Both the position numbers and the translations under genes were made by a program. This document shows positions 35,774 to 44,845 of a stretch of DNA of 64,000 bases, one piece after another; positions within the stretch are counted from its first letter, which is position 1; the number at the start of each line of letters is the position of its first letter. The stretch spans positions 620,001-684,000 of the forward strand of contig NZ_CP017480.1 of NCBI RefSeq assembly GCF_001887595.1. Direction: 5' to 3'. This DNA is from Luteibacter rhizovicinus DSM 16549 (GTDB taxonomy: Bacteria; Pseudomonadota; Gammaproteobacteria; Xanthomonadales; Rhodanobacteraceae). The notes beneath the pieces are model-generated. The model searched no databases. It saw nothing but the letters and a program-made list of their open reading frames with translations, and had not been told where the DNA came from.

Positions 35774-37669
35774 ATGAACGACCTCTCCCGCTACCCTTAT
35801 CTGGCGCAGATCGAATCGCCGGAGGACCTCCGACGCTTTCCGGACGACCAATTGCCGGCCATCGCCGACGAATTGCGCCGCTACCTGATCGAGGCCGTCG
35901 CCTCCTCGGGCGGGCATTTCGGCGCGGGCCTGGGCGTGGTCGAGCTGACGGTCGCCCTGCATCACGTCTTCGACACCCCCCGCGACCGCCTGGTCTGGGA
36001 TGTCGGACACCAGTGCTATCCGCACAAGATCCTCACCGGCCGGCGCGACCGGATCACCACGATCAAGAAGAAGGATGGCCTCGCCCCTTTTCCGCGCCGC
36101 GAAGAGAGCGAGTACGACACCTTCGGTGTCGGCCATTCCTCGACCTCGATCTCGGCCGCGCTGGGCATGGCCATCGCCCTGCAGCGCCGGGGTGACAACC
36201 GCAAGGTCATCGCTGTCATCGGCGATGGCGCGATCACCGCCGGCATGGCCTTCGAGGCCCTGAACCACGGCGGCGACGTCGAGCCGAACATGCTGGTGAT
36301 CCTCAACGACAACGGCATGTCGATCAGCGAAAACGTCGGCGCGATGACCAAGATGATGGCTCGCGCGATGTCCAGCCGCACGCTCAACGCGTGGCGCGAG
36401 CGCGCCAAGAAAGCGATGCCGCGCGAGTCGTTCTTCGGCCGCTTCTTCAAGCGCTGGGAAGAACATGCCAAGGGCATGTTCGTGCCGTCGACGCTGTTCG
36501 AGGAGCTCGGCTTCCATTACACCGGGCCGATCGACGGTCACAACATGGCCCAGCTGGTCCAGGCACTGGAGACGGTCAAAGATCTTCCGGGCCCGCAGCT
36601 CATCCATGTCATGACCACCAAGGGCAAGGGCTACGAGCCGGCCGAGAAGGGTCCGATCGAATACCACGCCGTGGGTCCGTTCGACCCCGTCGCCGGCGTG
36701 GTCAAGAAGGGCGCGCCGGCCAAGCCGACCTATACCGACATTTTCAGCGACTGGCTTTGCGACATGGCGGCAACCGACGAGCGCCTGCTCGGCATTACGC
36801 CGGCGATGCGCGAAGGCTCGGGCCTGGTCCGCTTCTCGAAGGAATACCCGCAGCGTTATTTCGACGTCGCCATCGCCGAGCAGCACGCGGTGACGCTGGC
36901 CGCCGGCATGGCGGTAGAAGGCGCGAAGCCGGTGGTGGCGATCTACTCGACCTTCCTCCAGCGCGCCTACGACCAGGCGATCCACGACGTCGCCCTGCAG
37001 AATCTCGACGTGACGTTTGCCATCGACCGCGCTGGCGTCGTCGGGCCGGATGGCGCCACGCATTCGGGCAGCTTCGACTTGTCCTTCATGCGTTGCCTGC
37101 CGAACATGGTGATCATGGCACCGGCCGACGAGCACGAATGCCGGACCATGCTGAGCACGGGTTACCAGTACCACGGTCCCGCCGCCATTCGTTACCCCCG
37201 AGGTACCGGCCCGGGCGCGAAAATGGTCGAGGCATTGGAAACGTTCCCGATCGGCAAGGCCGAAGTGCGTCGTCGCGGCCATCACGGCCTGGCCATCCTT
37301 TCCTTCGGCACCATGCTCGCGCCTGCCGCGGTGATCGCCGCCGAAGTGGACGCCACCCTGGTCAACATGCGCTTCGTGAAACCGCTGGACGAGGAACTGA
37401 TCCTCGAGATGGCGCGCACGCACAAGGCCTTCGTCACCATCGAGGACAACGCCATCGCCGGCGGTGCCGGTGCGGGCGTGGCTGAATTGCTCGCTGCCAA
37501 CGGCGTGACGATCCCGATCTTCCATCTCGGCCTGCCGGACGCCTATCTGGAGCACGGCAGTCGCGAGGAAGTGCTGACGATGGCCGGCCTCGACCTGCCG
37601 CAGATCCGCAGCGCGATCGTGACGCGGTTCCCGCAGTTCATCGCCAGTGCGGTAGCCAGCGCGGGGTAA
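35774..37669 (+). CDS. dxs: 1-deoxy-D-xylulose-5-phosphate synthase
   Basis: First enzyme of the MEP isoprenoid pathway, condensing pyruvate and glyceraldehyde 3-phosphate with thiamine diphosphate. The 631-residue protein has all transketolase-like domains: [42 protein letters not shown], the ThDP motif [18 protein letters not shown] followed by [13 protein letters not shown], the pyrimidine domain [18 protein letters not shown] and the C-terminal [18 protein letters not shown]. It converges on prmC with only 21 bases between stops. Confidence 0.97.
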   Translation: MNDLSRYPYLAQIESPEDLRRFPDDQLPAIADELRRYLIEAVASSGGHFGAGLGVVELTVALHHVFDTPRDRLVWDVGHQCYPHKILTGRRDRITTIKKKDGLAPFPRREESEYDTFGVGHSSTSISAALGMAIALQRRGDNRKVIAVIGDGAITAGMAFEALNHGGDVEPNMLVILNDNGMSISENVGAMTKMMARAMSSRTLNAWRERAKKAMPRESFFGRFFKRWEEHAKGMFVPSTLFEELGFHYTGPIDGHNMAQLVQALETVKDLPGPQLIHVMTTKGKGYEPAEKGPIEYHAVGPFDPVAGVVKKGAPAKPTYTDIFSDWLCDMAATDERLLGITPAMREGSGLVRFSKEYPQRYFDVAIAEQHAVTLAAGMAVEGAKPVVAIYSTFLQRAYDQAIHDVALQNLDVTFAIDRAGVVGPDGATHSGSFDLSFMRCLPNMVIMAPADEHECRTMLSTGYQYHGPAAIRYPRGTGPGAKMVEALETFPIGKAEVRRRGHHGLAILSFGTMLAPAAVIAAEVDATLVNMRFVKPLDEELILEMARTHKAFVTIEDNAIAGGAGAGVAELLAANGVTIPIFHLGLPDAYLEHGSREEVLTMAGLDLPQIRSAIVTRFPQFIASAVASAG

Positions 37670-37690
37670 GTCCCCGCGCTCGCGCGACGC

Positions 37691-38512
37691 TCAGGTCGCC
37701 CTGCAGCCGCCGCTGACGCGATCGCGCTGTTCCAGATCCTGGGCGGTAAACGTCTTCATGAAACCGGCGTGCTCCAGCACGCCGCGCGCCGCGTCGCCCT
37801 GGTTCCACCCGTGCTCCATCAACAGCCAGCCACCTGGCACGAGTTGACTTAGCGACGTGGCCGCGATGCGCCGGATGTCGACGAGGCCGTCCGCGCCCGA
37901 GGCGAGCGCCGTCATCGGTTCGAAGCGCAGGTCTCCTTCGTGTAAGTGACGATCGTCCGCTTCGATATACGGCGGATTGCTGACGATGAGGTCGAACGAC
38001 TCGCCAACCAACGGAGCGAGCCAGTCGCCATGCGCGAACGTAACGCGCTCCAGGTCGAGGCGCTGTGCGTTACGACGCGCGACCGCCAACGCCTCCGCGC
38101 TCGCGTCCACGGCGACGACCACGGCATCCGGACGCTCCCTGGCGATAGCCAGTGCGATCGCGCCGCTACCCGTGCCGAGGTCGACGACCCGGCCACCGGG
38201 CGGCAGTCGCTCCAGTGCCAACTCCACCAACAACTCGGTTTCCGGTCTCGGAATCAGAGTCGCAGGCGTCACTTCCAAGGTGAGCGACCAGAAGTCCCGC
38301 GTGCCCGTGATGTAAGCGATCGGCTCACCCAGGGCCCGACGGCGCACGAGTGCCTCGAAGCGGTCCATCCCGGAGGCTTGCGCCGGGTCGTCGGCGTGGG
38401 CAAAGAACCAGGCGCGATTCACCCCGAGCGCGTGGGCCAGCAACAACTCGGCCTCGAGGCGGTCGCCGAGGGCTTCCGTCGCCTGGCGCAGGATCGTGCG
38501 AATGTCGGTCAT
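37691..38512 (-). CDS. prmC: Peptide chain release factor N5-glutamine methyltransferase
   Basis: PrmC methylates the GGQ glutamine of release factors RF1 and RF2. The 273-residue protein has the helical N-terminal domain and an SAM-binding Rossmann domain: [48 protein letters not shown] and the catalytic [12 protein letters not shown]. The usual prfA/hemA neighbours are absent. It is divergent from a lipoprotein esterase gene, with 50 bases between. Confidence 0.95.
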   Translation of the reverse strand: MTDIRTILRQATEALGDRLEAELLLAHALGVNRAWFFAHADDPAQASGMDRFEALVRRRALGEPIAYITGTRDFWSLTLEVTPATLIPRPETELLVELALERLPPGGRVVDLGTGSGAIALAIARERPDAVVVAVDASAEALAVARRNAQRLDLERVTFAHGDWLAPLVGESFDLIVSNPPYIEADDRHLHEGDLRFEPMTALASGADGLVDIRRIAATSLSQLVPGGWLLMEHGWNQGDAARGVLEHAGFMKTFTAQDLEQRDRVSGGCRAT

Positions 38513-38562
38513 GCGCGCATTCTATCGTCGATGGCATCGAGCCCTCGTCTTAGACTAGGCGA

Positions 38563-39426
38563 ATGATCGGTCGCACCACCCTCCTTCTCTCCCTGCTGTT
38601 GCTCGCTGGTTGCCAGGCCGCGTTCTTCGGCAGCGTGAACCTGCGCCAGCCAGCCGGCGACGTGGTCGACCATAGGGACATCACCTACAACACCACGTAC
38701 GCACTGGCGCTGGACGTCTATGCGCCGCCGCACGCGGAGCACGCTCCCGTCGTCGTTTACTTCTACGGCGGCAGCTGGATGAGCGGCAAACGGCAATGGT
38801 TCCGATGGATGGGCGAAGCGCTGGCCGCCCAAGGCGTCGTGACCGTCATCGCGGATGTCCGCCTTTGGCCGCGAACCCGACTCGACGGCTTCCTGCACGA
38901 TGGCGCCGAGGCCGTCCGCTGGGCGCGCGACCACGCCAGCGAGTTCGGTGGCGATCCCTCGCAGCTTTTCGTGATGGGCCATTCGTCGGGAGGCCAGATC
39001 GCCGCCATGCTGGCCATGGACAAGCAATGGCTCGCCACCGTGGGCATGACGCCACGGGATCTGGCCGGCTTCATCGGTGTGGCCGGCACCTATGATTTCA
39101 TCCCCTTCGACGAGCCTGAGTTCTACGACATGTTCGGGCGCACGCCGGAGGACGAGGCGCGCTCCCAGCCGGTCAACTTCGTCGATGGCGACGAGCCGCC
39201 CGCCCTGTTGCTGCAGGGAGAGAAAGACACGATCGTCTACCCGTCGGAGGCCATCGCCCTGGAAGGCCGTTATCGCCAGCAGGGGGAGCCTGTCGAACTG
39301 AAGCTCTATCCGAACCTCGGGCACGAAAAGCTTCTGCTGGCCTTTGGGCCGTTGAAAGCCAGGGCGCCTGTCCTCGCCGACACCATGGCCTTCATCCACC
39401 GCTATTCGGGCAGCCCTTCACACTGA
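38563..39426 (+). CDS. Lipoprotein alpha/beta hydrolase, tandem copy 1
   Basis: Predicted lipid-anchored esterase (287 residues), lipobox LLAGC with lipidated Cys near residue 17. The alpha/beta hydrolase core has the oxyanion region VVYFYGGSWMSGKRQW, the nucleophile elbow FVMGHSSGGQIAA, the acid in LLQGEKDTIVYPSEA and the base in LYPNLGHEKL, so the triad is complete. It resembles the BD-FAE/carboxylesterase group, with activity on acyl or acetyl esters likely. A second copy follows 50 bases later, with long shared blocks (RSQPVNFVDGDEPPALLLQGE against QSQPVNFVDGDEPPALLLQGE). Confidence 0.85.
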   Translation: MIGRTTLLLSLLLLAGCQAAFFGSVNLRQPAGDVVDHRDITYNTTYALALDVYAPPHAEHAPVVVYFYGGSWMSGKRQWFRWMGEALAAQGVVTVIADVRLWPRTRLDGFLHDGAEAVRWARDHASEFGGDPSQLFVMGHSSGGQIAAMLAMDKQWLATVGMTPRDLAGFIGVAGTYDFIPFDEPEFYDMFGRTPEDEARSQPVNFVDGDEPPALLLQGEKDTIVYPSEAIALEGRYRQQGEPVELKLYPNLGHEKLLLAFGPLKARAPVLADTMAFIHRYSGSPSH

Positions 39427-39476
39427 GCGCAGCCGTCGGTGCATCCGCCTTCACGTCGGATCCGTAAGTTACCGGC

Positions 39477-40442
39477 ATGACACGCCTCTTTCTCGCTGCC
39501 CTCGGCAGCCTCCTTCTCAGCGGCTGCCAGTCCGCCCTCTTCACTGTCGTCAACGCACGTCAGCCTGCGGCCGGCGTCTTCGCGCATCAGGACATCGTGT
39601 TCGACGCGTCCCACAGCCTTTCGCTGGATGTCTACTCGCCACCCCAGGCGCACAAGGCACCCGTCGTGGTGTTCCTCTATGGCGGAAGCTGGAAAAGCGG
39701 GAAGCGGCAGTGGTACCGCTGGGTGGGCGAGGCCCTGGCCGCCCGAGGCATCGTTACCGTCGTCTCCGACTATCGGCAATGGCCGAAGGTGCGACTCGAT
39801 GGCTTCATGCAGGACAGCGCGAACGCGGTCCGCTGGGCACACGATCACGCCGGCGAGTTCGGCGGCGATGCCGCGCACCTGTTCGTGATGGGCCATTCGG
39901 CAGGCGGACACATCGCGGCGTTGCTTGCTACCGACGGCCGCTGGCTCGGCGCCGTCGGCATGAAGCCTCACGACCTCTCCGGCTTCATCGGGCTGGCGGG
40001 CCCGTACGACTTTCTTCCGCTGACCAACGACGACTTCATCGACATGTTCGGCCACACCGCAAAGCAACAGGCGCAGTCGCAACCGGTCAACTTCGTCGAT
40101 GGCGATGAACCGCCCGCCCTGTTGTTACAAGGCGAGTCCGACGGCACCGTGAAACCATCCAATGCGCTTTCACTGCAGCGACGCTATAAAGCGCAGGGCG
40201 AGTACGTCGAGGTAAAGCTCTATCCCGACACCGGTCACATGGGCGTGCTGTTCGGTCTTGGCACCGGCAAACACAAGGCCTCCGTGCTGGACGACGTCGT
40301 GACCTTCATCCAGCAGCAGTCCACGCCACCTCAGGCCACACCGCTCGTTGTAGGAGCCGATTCATCGGCGATCCCGCGGCAGCGGGCCAAATTGCGGCTA
40401 GCACCCATCGCCGATGAATCGGCTCCCACAAACAGCAACTGA
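39477..40442 (+). CDS. Lipoprotein alpha/beta hydrolase, tandem copy 2, with REP-encoded C-terminal tail
   Basis: Paralogue of the preceding gene (321 residues), lipobox LLSGC. The triad is again complete: FLYGGSWKSGKRQW, FVMGHSAGGHIAA, LLQGESDGTVKPSNA, LYPDTGHMGVL. The hydrolase domain ends near residue 285 (VVTFIQQQ), as in copy 1. The frame then runs straight through a REP element (40349-40430) before its stop, adding about 30 residues (VVGADSSAIPRQ ... APIADESAPTNSN). This tail is an accident of REP insertion near the original stop and is unlikely to be functional, though it may be tolerated at a surface-exposed end. Confidence 0.85.
   Translation: MTRLFLAALGSLLLSGCQSALFTVVNARQPAAGVFAHQDIVFDASHSLSLDVYSPPQAHKAPVVVFLYGGSWKSGKRQWYRWVGEALAARGIVTVVSDYRQWPKVRLDGFMQDSANAVRWAHDHAGEFGGDAAHLFVMGHSAGGHIAALLATDGRWLGAVGMKPHDLSGFIGLAGPYDFLPLTNDDFIDMFGHTAKQQAQSQPVNFVDGDEPPALLLQGESDGTVKPSNALSLQRRYKAQGEYVEVKLYPDTGHMGVLFGLGTGKHKASVLDDVVTFIQQQSTPPQATPLVVGADSSAIPRQRAKLRLAPIADESAPTNSN
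40349..40430. repeat. REP-type inverted repeat lying inside a coding frame
   Basis: TGTAGGAGCCGATTCATCGG at the left end and inverted CCGATGAATCGGCTCCCACA at the right end, with a GC-rich spacer. The whole element is translated as the C-terminal tail of the second lipoprotein hydrolase; the stop codon comes 9 bases after it. Confidence 0.85.
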
Positions 40443-40468
40443 TCGGCCGGTTGCAGCGGACGGGTTGG

Positions 40469-41371
40469 CTACCGCGCCTTCATCGCATCGCGCCCTTCCG
40501 CATTACCACCACGCGCCGCATCCAGCACTTCCGGGTACGGGTAGTTCAACCCCAGCAGCTGGCGAATATCCGGGCTCGCGTTCTTGACGAACTCCGCAGG
40601 CAGCGCCGCCGGCATGTCTTCCATCGGCTTGACGAACTTCGGCAGGTATTGGGTGATGATCGCCGAGCGATCGATGCTGCTGCGATTGGGCATGGCGCAA
40701 TGCCAGACGGCACCGAAGAAGATCACGGTATCGCCTGGCTCGCCGAGCATGCGCTCGCAGCGTTCGAAGAACCGGTCGCTCTCGTCCGGGTAGTGCAACT
40801 CGCGTTGGGTACCAGGTACGAAGGCGGTCGCACCCGTTTCCTCGGTGAAGGGATCCAGCATGATCGTGGCCTGCGCGTTCAGCGGGAAGGTGGCGTTGAT
40901 GCGTGCCGGATGCGTCTCGGGCGAGTGGAAGTCCCAATACGGATAGTCGATATGCGGCTCCTGCCCGGGCCCGCCCGGAAGAATCCGGTTCGCCGCGATC
41001 GAGCCCATGATGAATTCGCTGCCGATGAAGGCACGCATCACTTTCATGATCGCGGGATGAGCCGCCATCCGCGAGAAGATCTCGCCCTTACCGAGCAGAT
41101 TCCAGACCCGGCGCTGGAGATTGATACGGCCCGCCTTCTCCGCATTGCCCTGGAAGTGCGTGACCTTGCGGCCGCGCTCATCCGCGTCGGATTCACGCAT
41201 CACGATGTCGCGCGCCTCGGCAATCTCCGCAGGCGTGAACAAGCCGCGTAGCGTGACCGCACCGACCCCATCGAGTAGCTCGCTCACGATGGTTTCGGTA
41301 TCCAGCGTCTCTTCGGTAAAGACACGAATGCGGGTGGGCGAGCGGGGAAACGAGTGCGCGGAGGCATGCAT
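40469..41371 (-). CDS. Phytanoyl-CoA dioxygenase (PhyH) family oxygenase
   Basis: Fe(II)/2-oxoglutarate-dependent oxygenase (300 residues). The facial triad is visible as H140 and D142 (QEPHIDYPYW) and H224 (AVWHCAMPN), with R235 (SSIDRSAII) placed to hold 2-oxoglutarate. PhyH enzymes hydroxylate many small molecules; the substrate here is unknown. It is divergent from a Gfo/Idh/MocA dehydrogenase, and the gap holds a perfect LacI-type operator, so both are probably controlled by the LacI-family gene next door. That context suggests a sugar or polyol derivative as substrate. Confidence 0.87.
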   Translation of the reverse strand: MHASAHSFPRSPTRIRVFTEETLDTETIVSELLDGVGAVTLRGLFTPAEIAEARDIVMRESDADERGRKVTHFQGNAEKAGRINLQRRVWNLLGKGEIFSRMAAHPAIMKVMRAFIGSEFIMGSIAANRILPGGPGQEPHIDYPYWDFHSPETHPARINATFPLNAQATIMLDPFTEETGATAFVPGTQRELHYPDESDRFFERCERMLGEPGDTVIFFGAVWHCAMPNRSSIDRSAIITQYLPKFVKPMEDMPAALPAEFVKNASPDIRQLLGLNYPYPEVLDAARGGNAEGRDAMKAR

Positions 41372-41442
41372 GGCTGGCTCCTGCCGCGATAGCGGCGTGG
41401 TGAGGGCGGGCGAAGGCCGGTTCGAGGACTACGCTATGCCGT

Positions 41443-41460
41443 TTTGCAAGCGCTTGCAAA
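41443..41460. promoter_or_regulatory. LacI-family operator between the PhyH and dehydrogenase genes
   Basis: TTTGCAAGCGCTTGCAAA is a perfect 18-bp palindrome with the central CG typical of LacI/GalR-family operators. It lies 72 bases from the PhyH start and 55 bases from the dehydrogenase start. The cognate repressor is probably the LacI-family gene at 42647-43669. Confidence 0.8.
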
Positions 41461-41514
41461 CCGCACTGCAACATCCCTAGAGTCGACGTAACACCCGCCA
41501 GCAAGAGCCAAGCG

Positions 41515-42633
41515 ATGAGCGAACTAAGGATCGGCCTGATCGGCGCCGGCTACATGGGCAAGGCGCACACCGTGGGTTTCCAGGGCGTCGCCGCCATCTT
41601 CGAGACCGTCCTGCGCCCGGTCTGCGAGATGATCGCCACATCGACGGCCGAAGGCGCGGCGGAGCACGCGCGGCGTTGGGGCTGGCATCGCTCGACCGGT
41701 GACTGGCGTGAGCTGGTCGCCGATCCCCATGTCGATGCCATCGTCATCGCCACACCACCACGCACCCACCTCGACATGGTCATGGCCTGTATCGCCGCCG
41801 GGAAACCCGTCTTCTGCGAGAAGCCGCTTGGCGCGAGCGCCGACGAATCGTTGCGCATGACCGAAGCGGTCGAACGTGCGCGGTTGCCCAACATGATCGG
41901 CTTCAACTACATCCGCACGCCAGCGAGCCAGTTGGCCCGGCAGATCATCGCCTCGGGCGAGATCGGCGACGTGATCCAGGTCACCGCAGAGCACGTGGAA
42001 GACTACCTTCACGATCCCGCCCTGCCCGCCTCCTGGCGCACACGCATCGCCACCGGCACGGAAGCCGGAGCCCTGGGCGACGTCGCGCCGCATATCGTCA
42101 ATGCCTGTCTGCGTCTGGTCGGGCCCATCGCCAGCCTGGTCGCCGACACCCAGATCGTGCACGCGCGGCGCGATGGTCCGGATGGCCAGGAAGCCGTCGA
42201 GAACGACGACCAGGGCCAGATGCTGCTGCGCTTCGCCAATGGCGCTACCGGCAGCATCAGTTTCAGCCGCATGGCCGCCGGGCGGAAGATGGGCTACACC
42301 TACCGGATCACCGGCACGCGCGGCGCCATCGCTTTCGACCAGGAAGACCAGAACGCCCTCTGGCTCTACGACGCGGCCCGCGAACCGTCACGCAGGGGCT
42401 TTCAGAAGCTGCTGATGGGCCCCGCGCACCCGGACTACCTCGCGTTCAACCAGGGCGTCGGCCACGGCACCGGCTACAACGACCAGATCATCATCGAAGC
42501 GCGTGACTTCCTGCAGGCCATATCGACGGGTGAATCGGTATGGCCAACCTTCCGCGACGGCTACGAGGTCGATCGCATCATCGAAGCCGCCCTGCTGTCG
42601 AATCGCGAGCGCCGTTGGGTGACGATCGACTAG
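41515..42633 (+). CDS. Gfo/Idh/MocA-family oxidoreductase
   Basis: NAD(P)-dependent dehydrogenase, probably of a sugar, inositol or sugar acid (372 residues). The Rossmann start GLIGAGYMGKAH (7-18) binds the cofactor, and AIVIATPPRTHLDMVMACIAAGKPVFCEKPLGASADES contains the conserved EKP lysine. The C-terminal substrate domain has GALGDVAPHIVNACLRLVGP with the conserved Asp/His pair. The gene is divergent from the PhyH oxygenase across a LacI-type operator and convergent with the LacI-family gene 13 bases away. The three look like one small regulon. Confidence 0.9.
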   Translation: MSELRIGLIGAGYMGKAHTVGFQGVAAIFETVLRPVCEMIATSTAEGAAEHARRWGWHRSTGDWRELVADPHVDAIVIATPPRTHLDMVMACIAAGKPVFCEKPLGASADESLRMTEAVERARLPNMIGFNYIRTPASQLARQIIASGEIGDVIQVTAEHVEDYLHDPALPASWRTRIATGTEAGALGDVAPHIVNACLRLVGPIASLVADTQIVHARRDGPDGQEAVENDDQGQMLLRFANGATGSISFSRMAAGRKMGYTYRITGTRGAIAFDQEDQNALWLYDAAREPSRRGFQKLLMGPAHPDYLAFNQGVGHGTGYNDQIIIEARDFLQAISTGESVWPTFRDGYEVDRIIEAALLSNRERRWVTID

Positions 42634-42646
42634 CCGGGACGGAACC

Positions 42647-43669
42647 TTACGCGTCGCGGATGCTCGCCCGAATCACCAGCTCGCAGGGAAACAACTTGCT
42701 CCGCGGCACCGCCGCCGGATCTTCCATCCACGCCACGATCCGCTCGATCGCGTGCAGGACCATGTCGCGGATCGGCTGCCTGACCGTCGTCAGCGAATAA
42801 GAGGCCCATGCGGCAAGTGGCATATCGTCAAAGCCAACGATGCTGATCTGCCCCGGCACATCGACGCCTCGCTCCCGACACGCATCGATCGCCCCTAGCG
42901 CCAACACGTCATCACCGCAGAAAACCCCGTCGAGGCGGTCCTCGCGGTCGAGCAAGGCATGCATCGCTGCTCGTCCGTGCTCGTGCGTGTAGTTGCCTGC
43001 GTGCAGCGTCTGCTTCAACGACGAGCCCGCTGCCTCAGCGAACCCCTTGCAGCGATCGATCGTCGACGCGTCCTGCGCCGAGCCACCGAGAAAGGCGAGG
43101 CGACGCAGCCCCCGCGATCGCATCGCATCGGCCACCAGACGGCCGCCCTCGACGTTATCCACCGTCGCCACGGGCACGGGCGACGAGCGCCCCGCCCGGC
43201 CGAACACGTGCAGCACGGGCAGGCCTGCCGCCCGACACGAGGCGGCAAAGCCGGCCGGCGGTGCCGAGGTGGCGATGAGTACGGCGTCGACGTTGTACTG
43301 CTGCAGCATGTCGAGAGCCGCCCTGCCGTCCTCGTCCTCTCCCAGGTTGGCCAGCAGAGGCCGCAACCCACGCGCCTGCAGCTCGCGGGTGAAGAGGTCG
43401 AAGACCTCCATGAAGGTCGGATTGGCAAAGTGATTCGAGACGAGGCCGATCAGCTCGGTACGCCCCGTCATGAGGCTGCGCGCAAGGCGGTTCGGTTTGT
43501 AACCGAGCCGCTCGGCCGTCGAGGTCACCCGCTCACGCGTCTTTGCCGACACGCTGGCGCCGGGCGTAAAGGTACGCGAGACCGCCGAAATCGAAACGCC
43601 CGCCGCCTCCGCCACATCGCGGGCGGTGGCGGGAGAGGCGCGGGTTGGCAGAGGGGAACGTGGCGGCAT
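42647..43669 (-). CDS. LacI-family transcriptional regulator
   Basis: Repressor of 340 residues. The N-terminal HTH (about 15-40) reads TARDVAEAAGVSISAVSRTF, with the hinge helix KPNRLARSLMTGRT. The rest is a periplasmic-binding-protein-like sensor (LIGLVSNHFANPTFMEVFDLF ... GVFCGDDVLALGAIDACRERGVDVPGQISIVGFDDMPLA). A sugar ligand is expected. Its likely operator is the perfect palindrome at 41443, controlling the adjacent PhyH oxygenase and Gfo/Idh/MocA dehydrogenase. No transporter is in the group. Confidence 0.9.
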   Translation of the reverse strand: MPPRSPLPTRASPATARDVAEAAGVSISAVSRTFTPGASVSAKTRERVTSTAERLGYKPNRLARSLMTGRTELIGLVSNHFANPTFMEVFDLFTRELQARGLRPLLANLGEDEDGRAALDMLQQYNVDAVLIATSAPPAGFAASCRAAGLPVLHVFGRAGRSSPVPVATVDNVEGGRLVADAMRSRGLRRLAFLGGSAQDASTIDRCKGFAEAAGSSLKQTLHAGNYTHEHGRAAMHALLDREDRLDGVFCGDDVLALGAIDACRERGVDVPGQISIVGFDDMPLAAWASYSLTTVRQPIRDMVLHAIERIVAWMEDPAAVPRSKLFPCELVIRASIRDA

Positions 43670-43686
43670 GCACCAAGGTTAGCGCA

Positions 43687-44094
43687 TCAGGCGACGACCG
43701 AGATGGGGACACTCTGGGCCTCCATCATTTTCATGCGCTCCATCAAGCCTGCATAGAACGCCGCCAGTGGCTTCGAGCTCTGGCCGCGAGCGGCGTCCAG
43801 CTTACTTTTCATGTTCGCCGTGAAATCCACGGGGACATCGGGTCGCTTTGCGTACCACTCATGCGGAATCGAGCTACTGATGGCAGAGCCATCCGTCGCC
43901 GTCATCCTGTTACTCCGGACCATGCCGCTGACATAGGCCTGAAGCTGCCTCGGCGTAACGCGGGAGAAATCGATGGTACTCGACACAACTGCTTTCGCTG
44001 CGCGGGCACCGGTTCGAGCATCGACCGGCGCCTGCATGGTCGTCGCTTTTACTGCGTATGCACCCGGCCCCAAGACCGGACTGATGATATTCAT
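43687..44094 (-). CDS. Small protein of unknown family, tandem copy B
   Basis: Not recognised; 135 residues, no signal peptide or membrane span. It shares a scaffold with the gene at 44230: IDFSRVTPRQLQAYVSG (about 51-67), SSSIPHEWYAKRPDVPVDFTANMKSK (about 83-108) and the ending FYAGLMERMKMMEAQSVPISVVA. The N-terminal 45 residues differ between the copies. The start at 44094 has AGAGG eight bases upstream, and this sequence is the 3' arm of an 8-bp hairpin (44103-44128), so translation may be controlled. Both genes read leftward in an AT-richer patch between a LacI regulon and an aminopeptidase. Confidence 0.65.
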   Translation of the reverse strand: MNIISPVLGPGAYAVKATTMQAPVDARTGARAAKAVVSSTIDFSRVTPRQLQAYVSGMVRSNRMTATDGSAISSSIPHEWYAKRPDVPVDFTANMKSKLDAARGQSSKPLAAFYAGLMERMKMMEAQSVPISVVA

Positions 44095-44102
44095 GCGAGG
44101 CA

Positions 44103-44128
44103 CCTCTTGATGAGTGTGCTTCAAGAGG
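44103..44128 (-). promoter_or_regulatory. Hairpin sequestering the ribosome binding site of copy B
   Basis: On the minus strand, CCUCUUGA, ten bases and UCAAGAGG form a perfect 8-bp stem whose 3' arm contains the AAGAGG Shine-Dalgarno, eight bases before the AUG at 44094. When folded, the ribosome binding site would be hidden. Confidence 0.5.
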
Positions 44129-44229
44129 CCAGAGAAAACGGAGCGACGAAAGTCAGTTGAGCATGAAAGCGGTGGGCAGCTACGCGTTCCTTCGTCGTCG
44201 ACCTACGACGGCGCGACAGAGCTGGCGCA

Positions 44230-44643
44230 TCAAGCAACGACCGAGATGTGGACCGACTTTTCCTCCGACATCTTCATCCATGCCAACATGCCCTCGTAGA
44301 ACGTCGTGTCTGACGTCAAGCCGTGAGCGCGGGTAAAGTCCGCAAAGCTCTTCACACGCGAGGTGACATCCACGGGCATATCAGGGCATTCGCTGTACCA
44401 CTCGTCTGGGATGGAACAAAAGAGCGACGAGCAATAGAGCATTTCGGTATCGTCTATCTCTCCGCTCATGACTCGCTCGTCGATGTACGCGTGAAGTGAC
44501 CGGGGCGTGATGTGAGAAAGATCGAGGCCTTTTGTCGGTCCGACGGTGGGCTGAACCACGGAGACAGGCGCGGCGGCCTCTTTTCTCGTTACCACGGAAG
44601 CGTTGCGCGGATTGGTGATGCTAGCGGGCAAAGTGACTTGCAT
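44230..44643 (-). CDS. Small protein of unknown family, tandem copy A
   Basis: Not recognised; 137 residues, soluble. Conserved with the gene at 43687: LDLSHITPRSLHAYIDE, CSIPDEWYSECPDMPVDVTSRVKSF and the ending FYEGMLAWMKMSEEKSVHISVVA. Copy A has two or three cysteines (LYCSSLFCSI, SECPD) where copy B has none. The ATG at 44643 has GGAAGGG five bases upstream. A short perfect hairpin abuts this ribosome binding site. The conserved IP-x-EWY and PVD-[FV]-T words and identical -ISVVA ends mark a genuine family, possibly a small secreted or regulatory protein, but no function can be assigned. Confidence 0.65.
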   Translation of the reverse strand: MQVTLPASITNPRNASVVTRKEAAAPVSVVQPTVGPTKGLDLSHITPRSLHAYIDERVMSGEIDDTEMLYCSSLFCSIPDEWYSECPDMPVDVTSRVKSFADFTRAHGLTSDTTFYEGMLAWMKMSEEKSVHISVVA

Positions 44644-44655
44644 GTCGACCCTTCC

Positions 44656-44671
44656 TGATTGATAGCAATCA
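44656..44671 (-). promoter_or_regulatory. Hairpin abutting the ribosome binding site of copy A
   Basis: TGATTG-CTAT-CAATCA on the minus strand is a perfect 6-bp stem ending one base before the GGAAGGG Shine-Dalgarno. It parallels the hairpin in front of copy B, though here the Shine-Dalgarno itself is not paired. Confidence 0.4.
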
Positions 44672-44845
44672 AGAGAGCAGAGAACGGTTCGGTGCGAAAG
44701 GCTCGAGCGTGAGATCAAGCGAGTAGCTCTCGCGAGGTAGTGGCGATCGCCTACGCCTACGGCGATATGGGTGGCGATCACACGTGGTCGCGGTGAAGGC
44801 CATTGCCGAACTCGTCCTCCGCCCATCGATTATGCAGAGGGCTAG

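Noticed and set aside
35450..37555. A 700-codon frame on the minus strand opposite dxs, and a similar one at 1092-2927 opposite glyA and nrdR
   Set aside because: Same reason: dxs, glyA and nrdR are certain, and the antisense translations have no recognisable domains or start signals.
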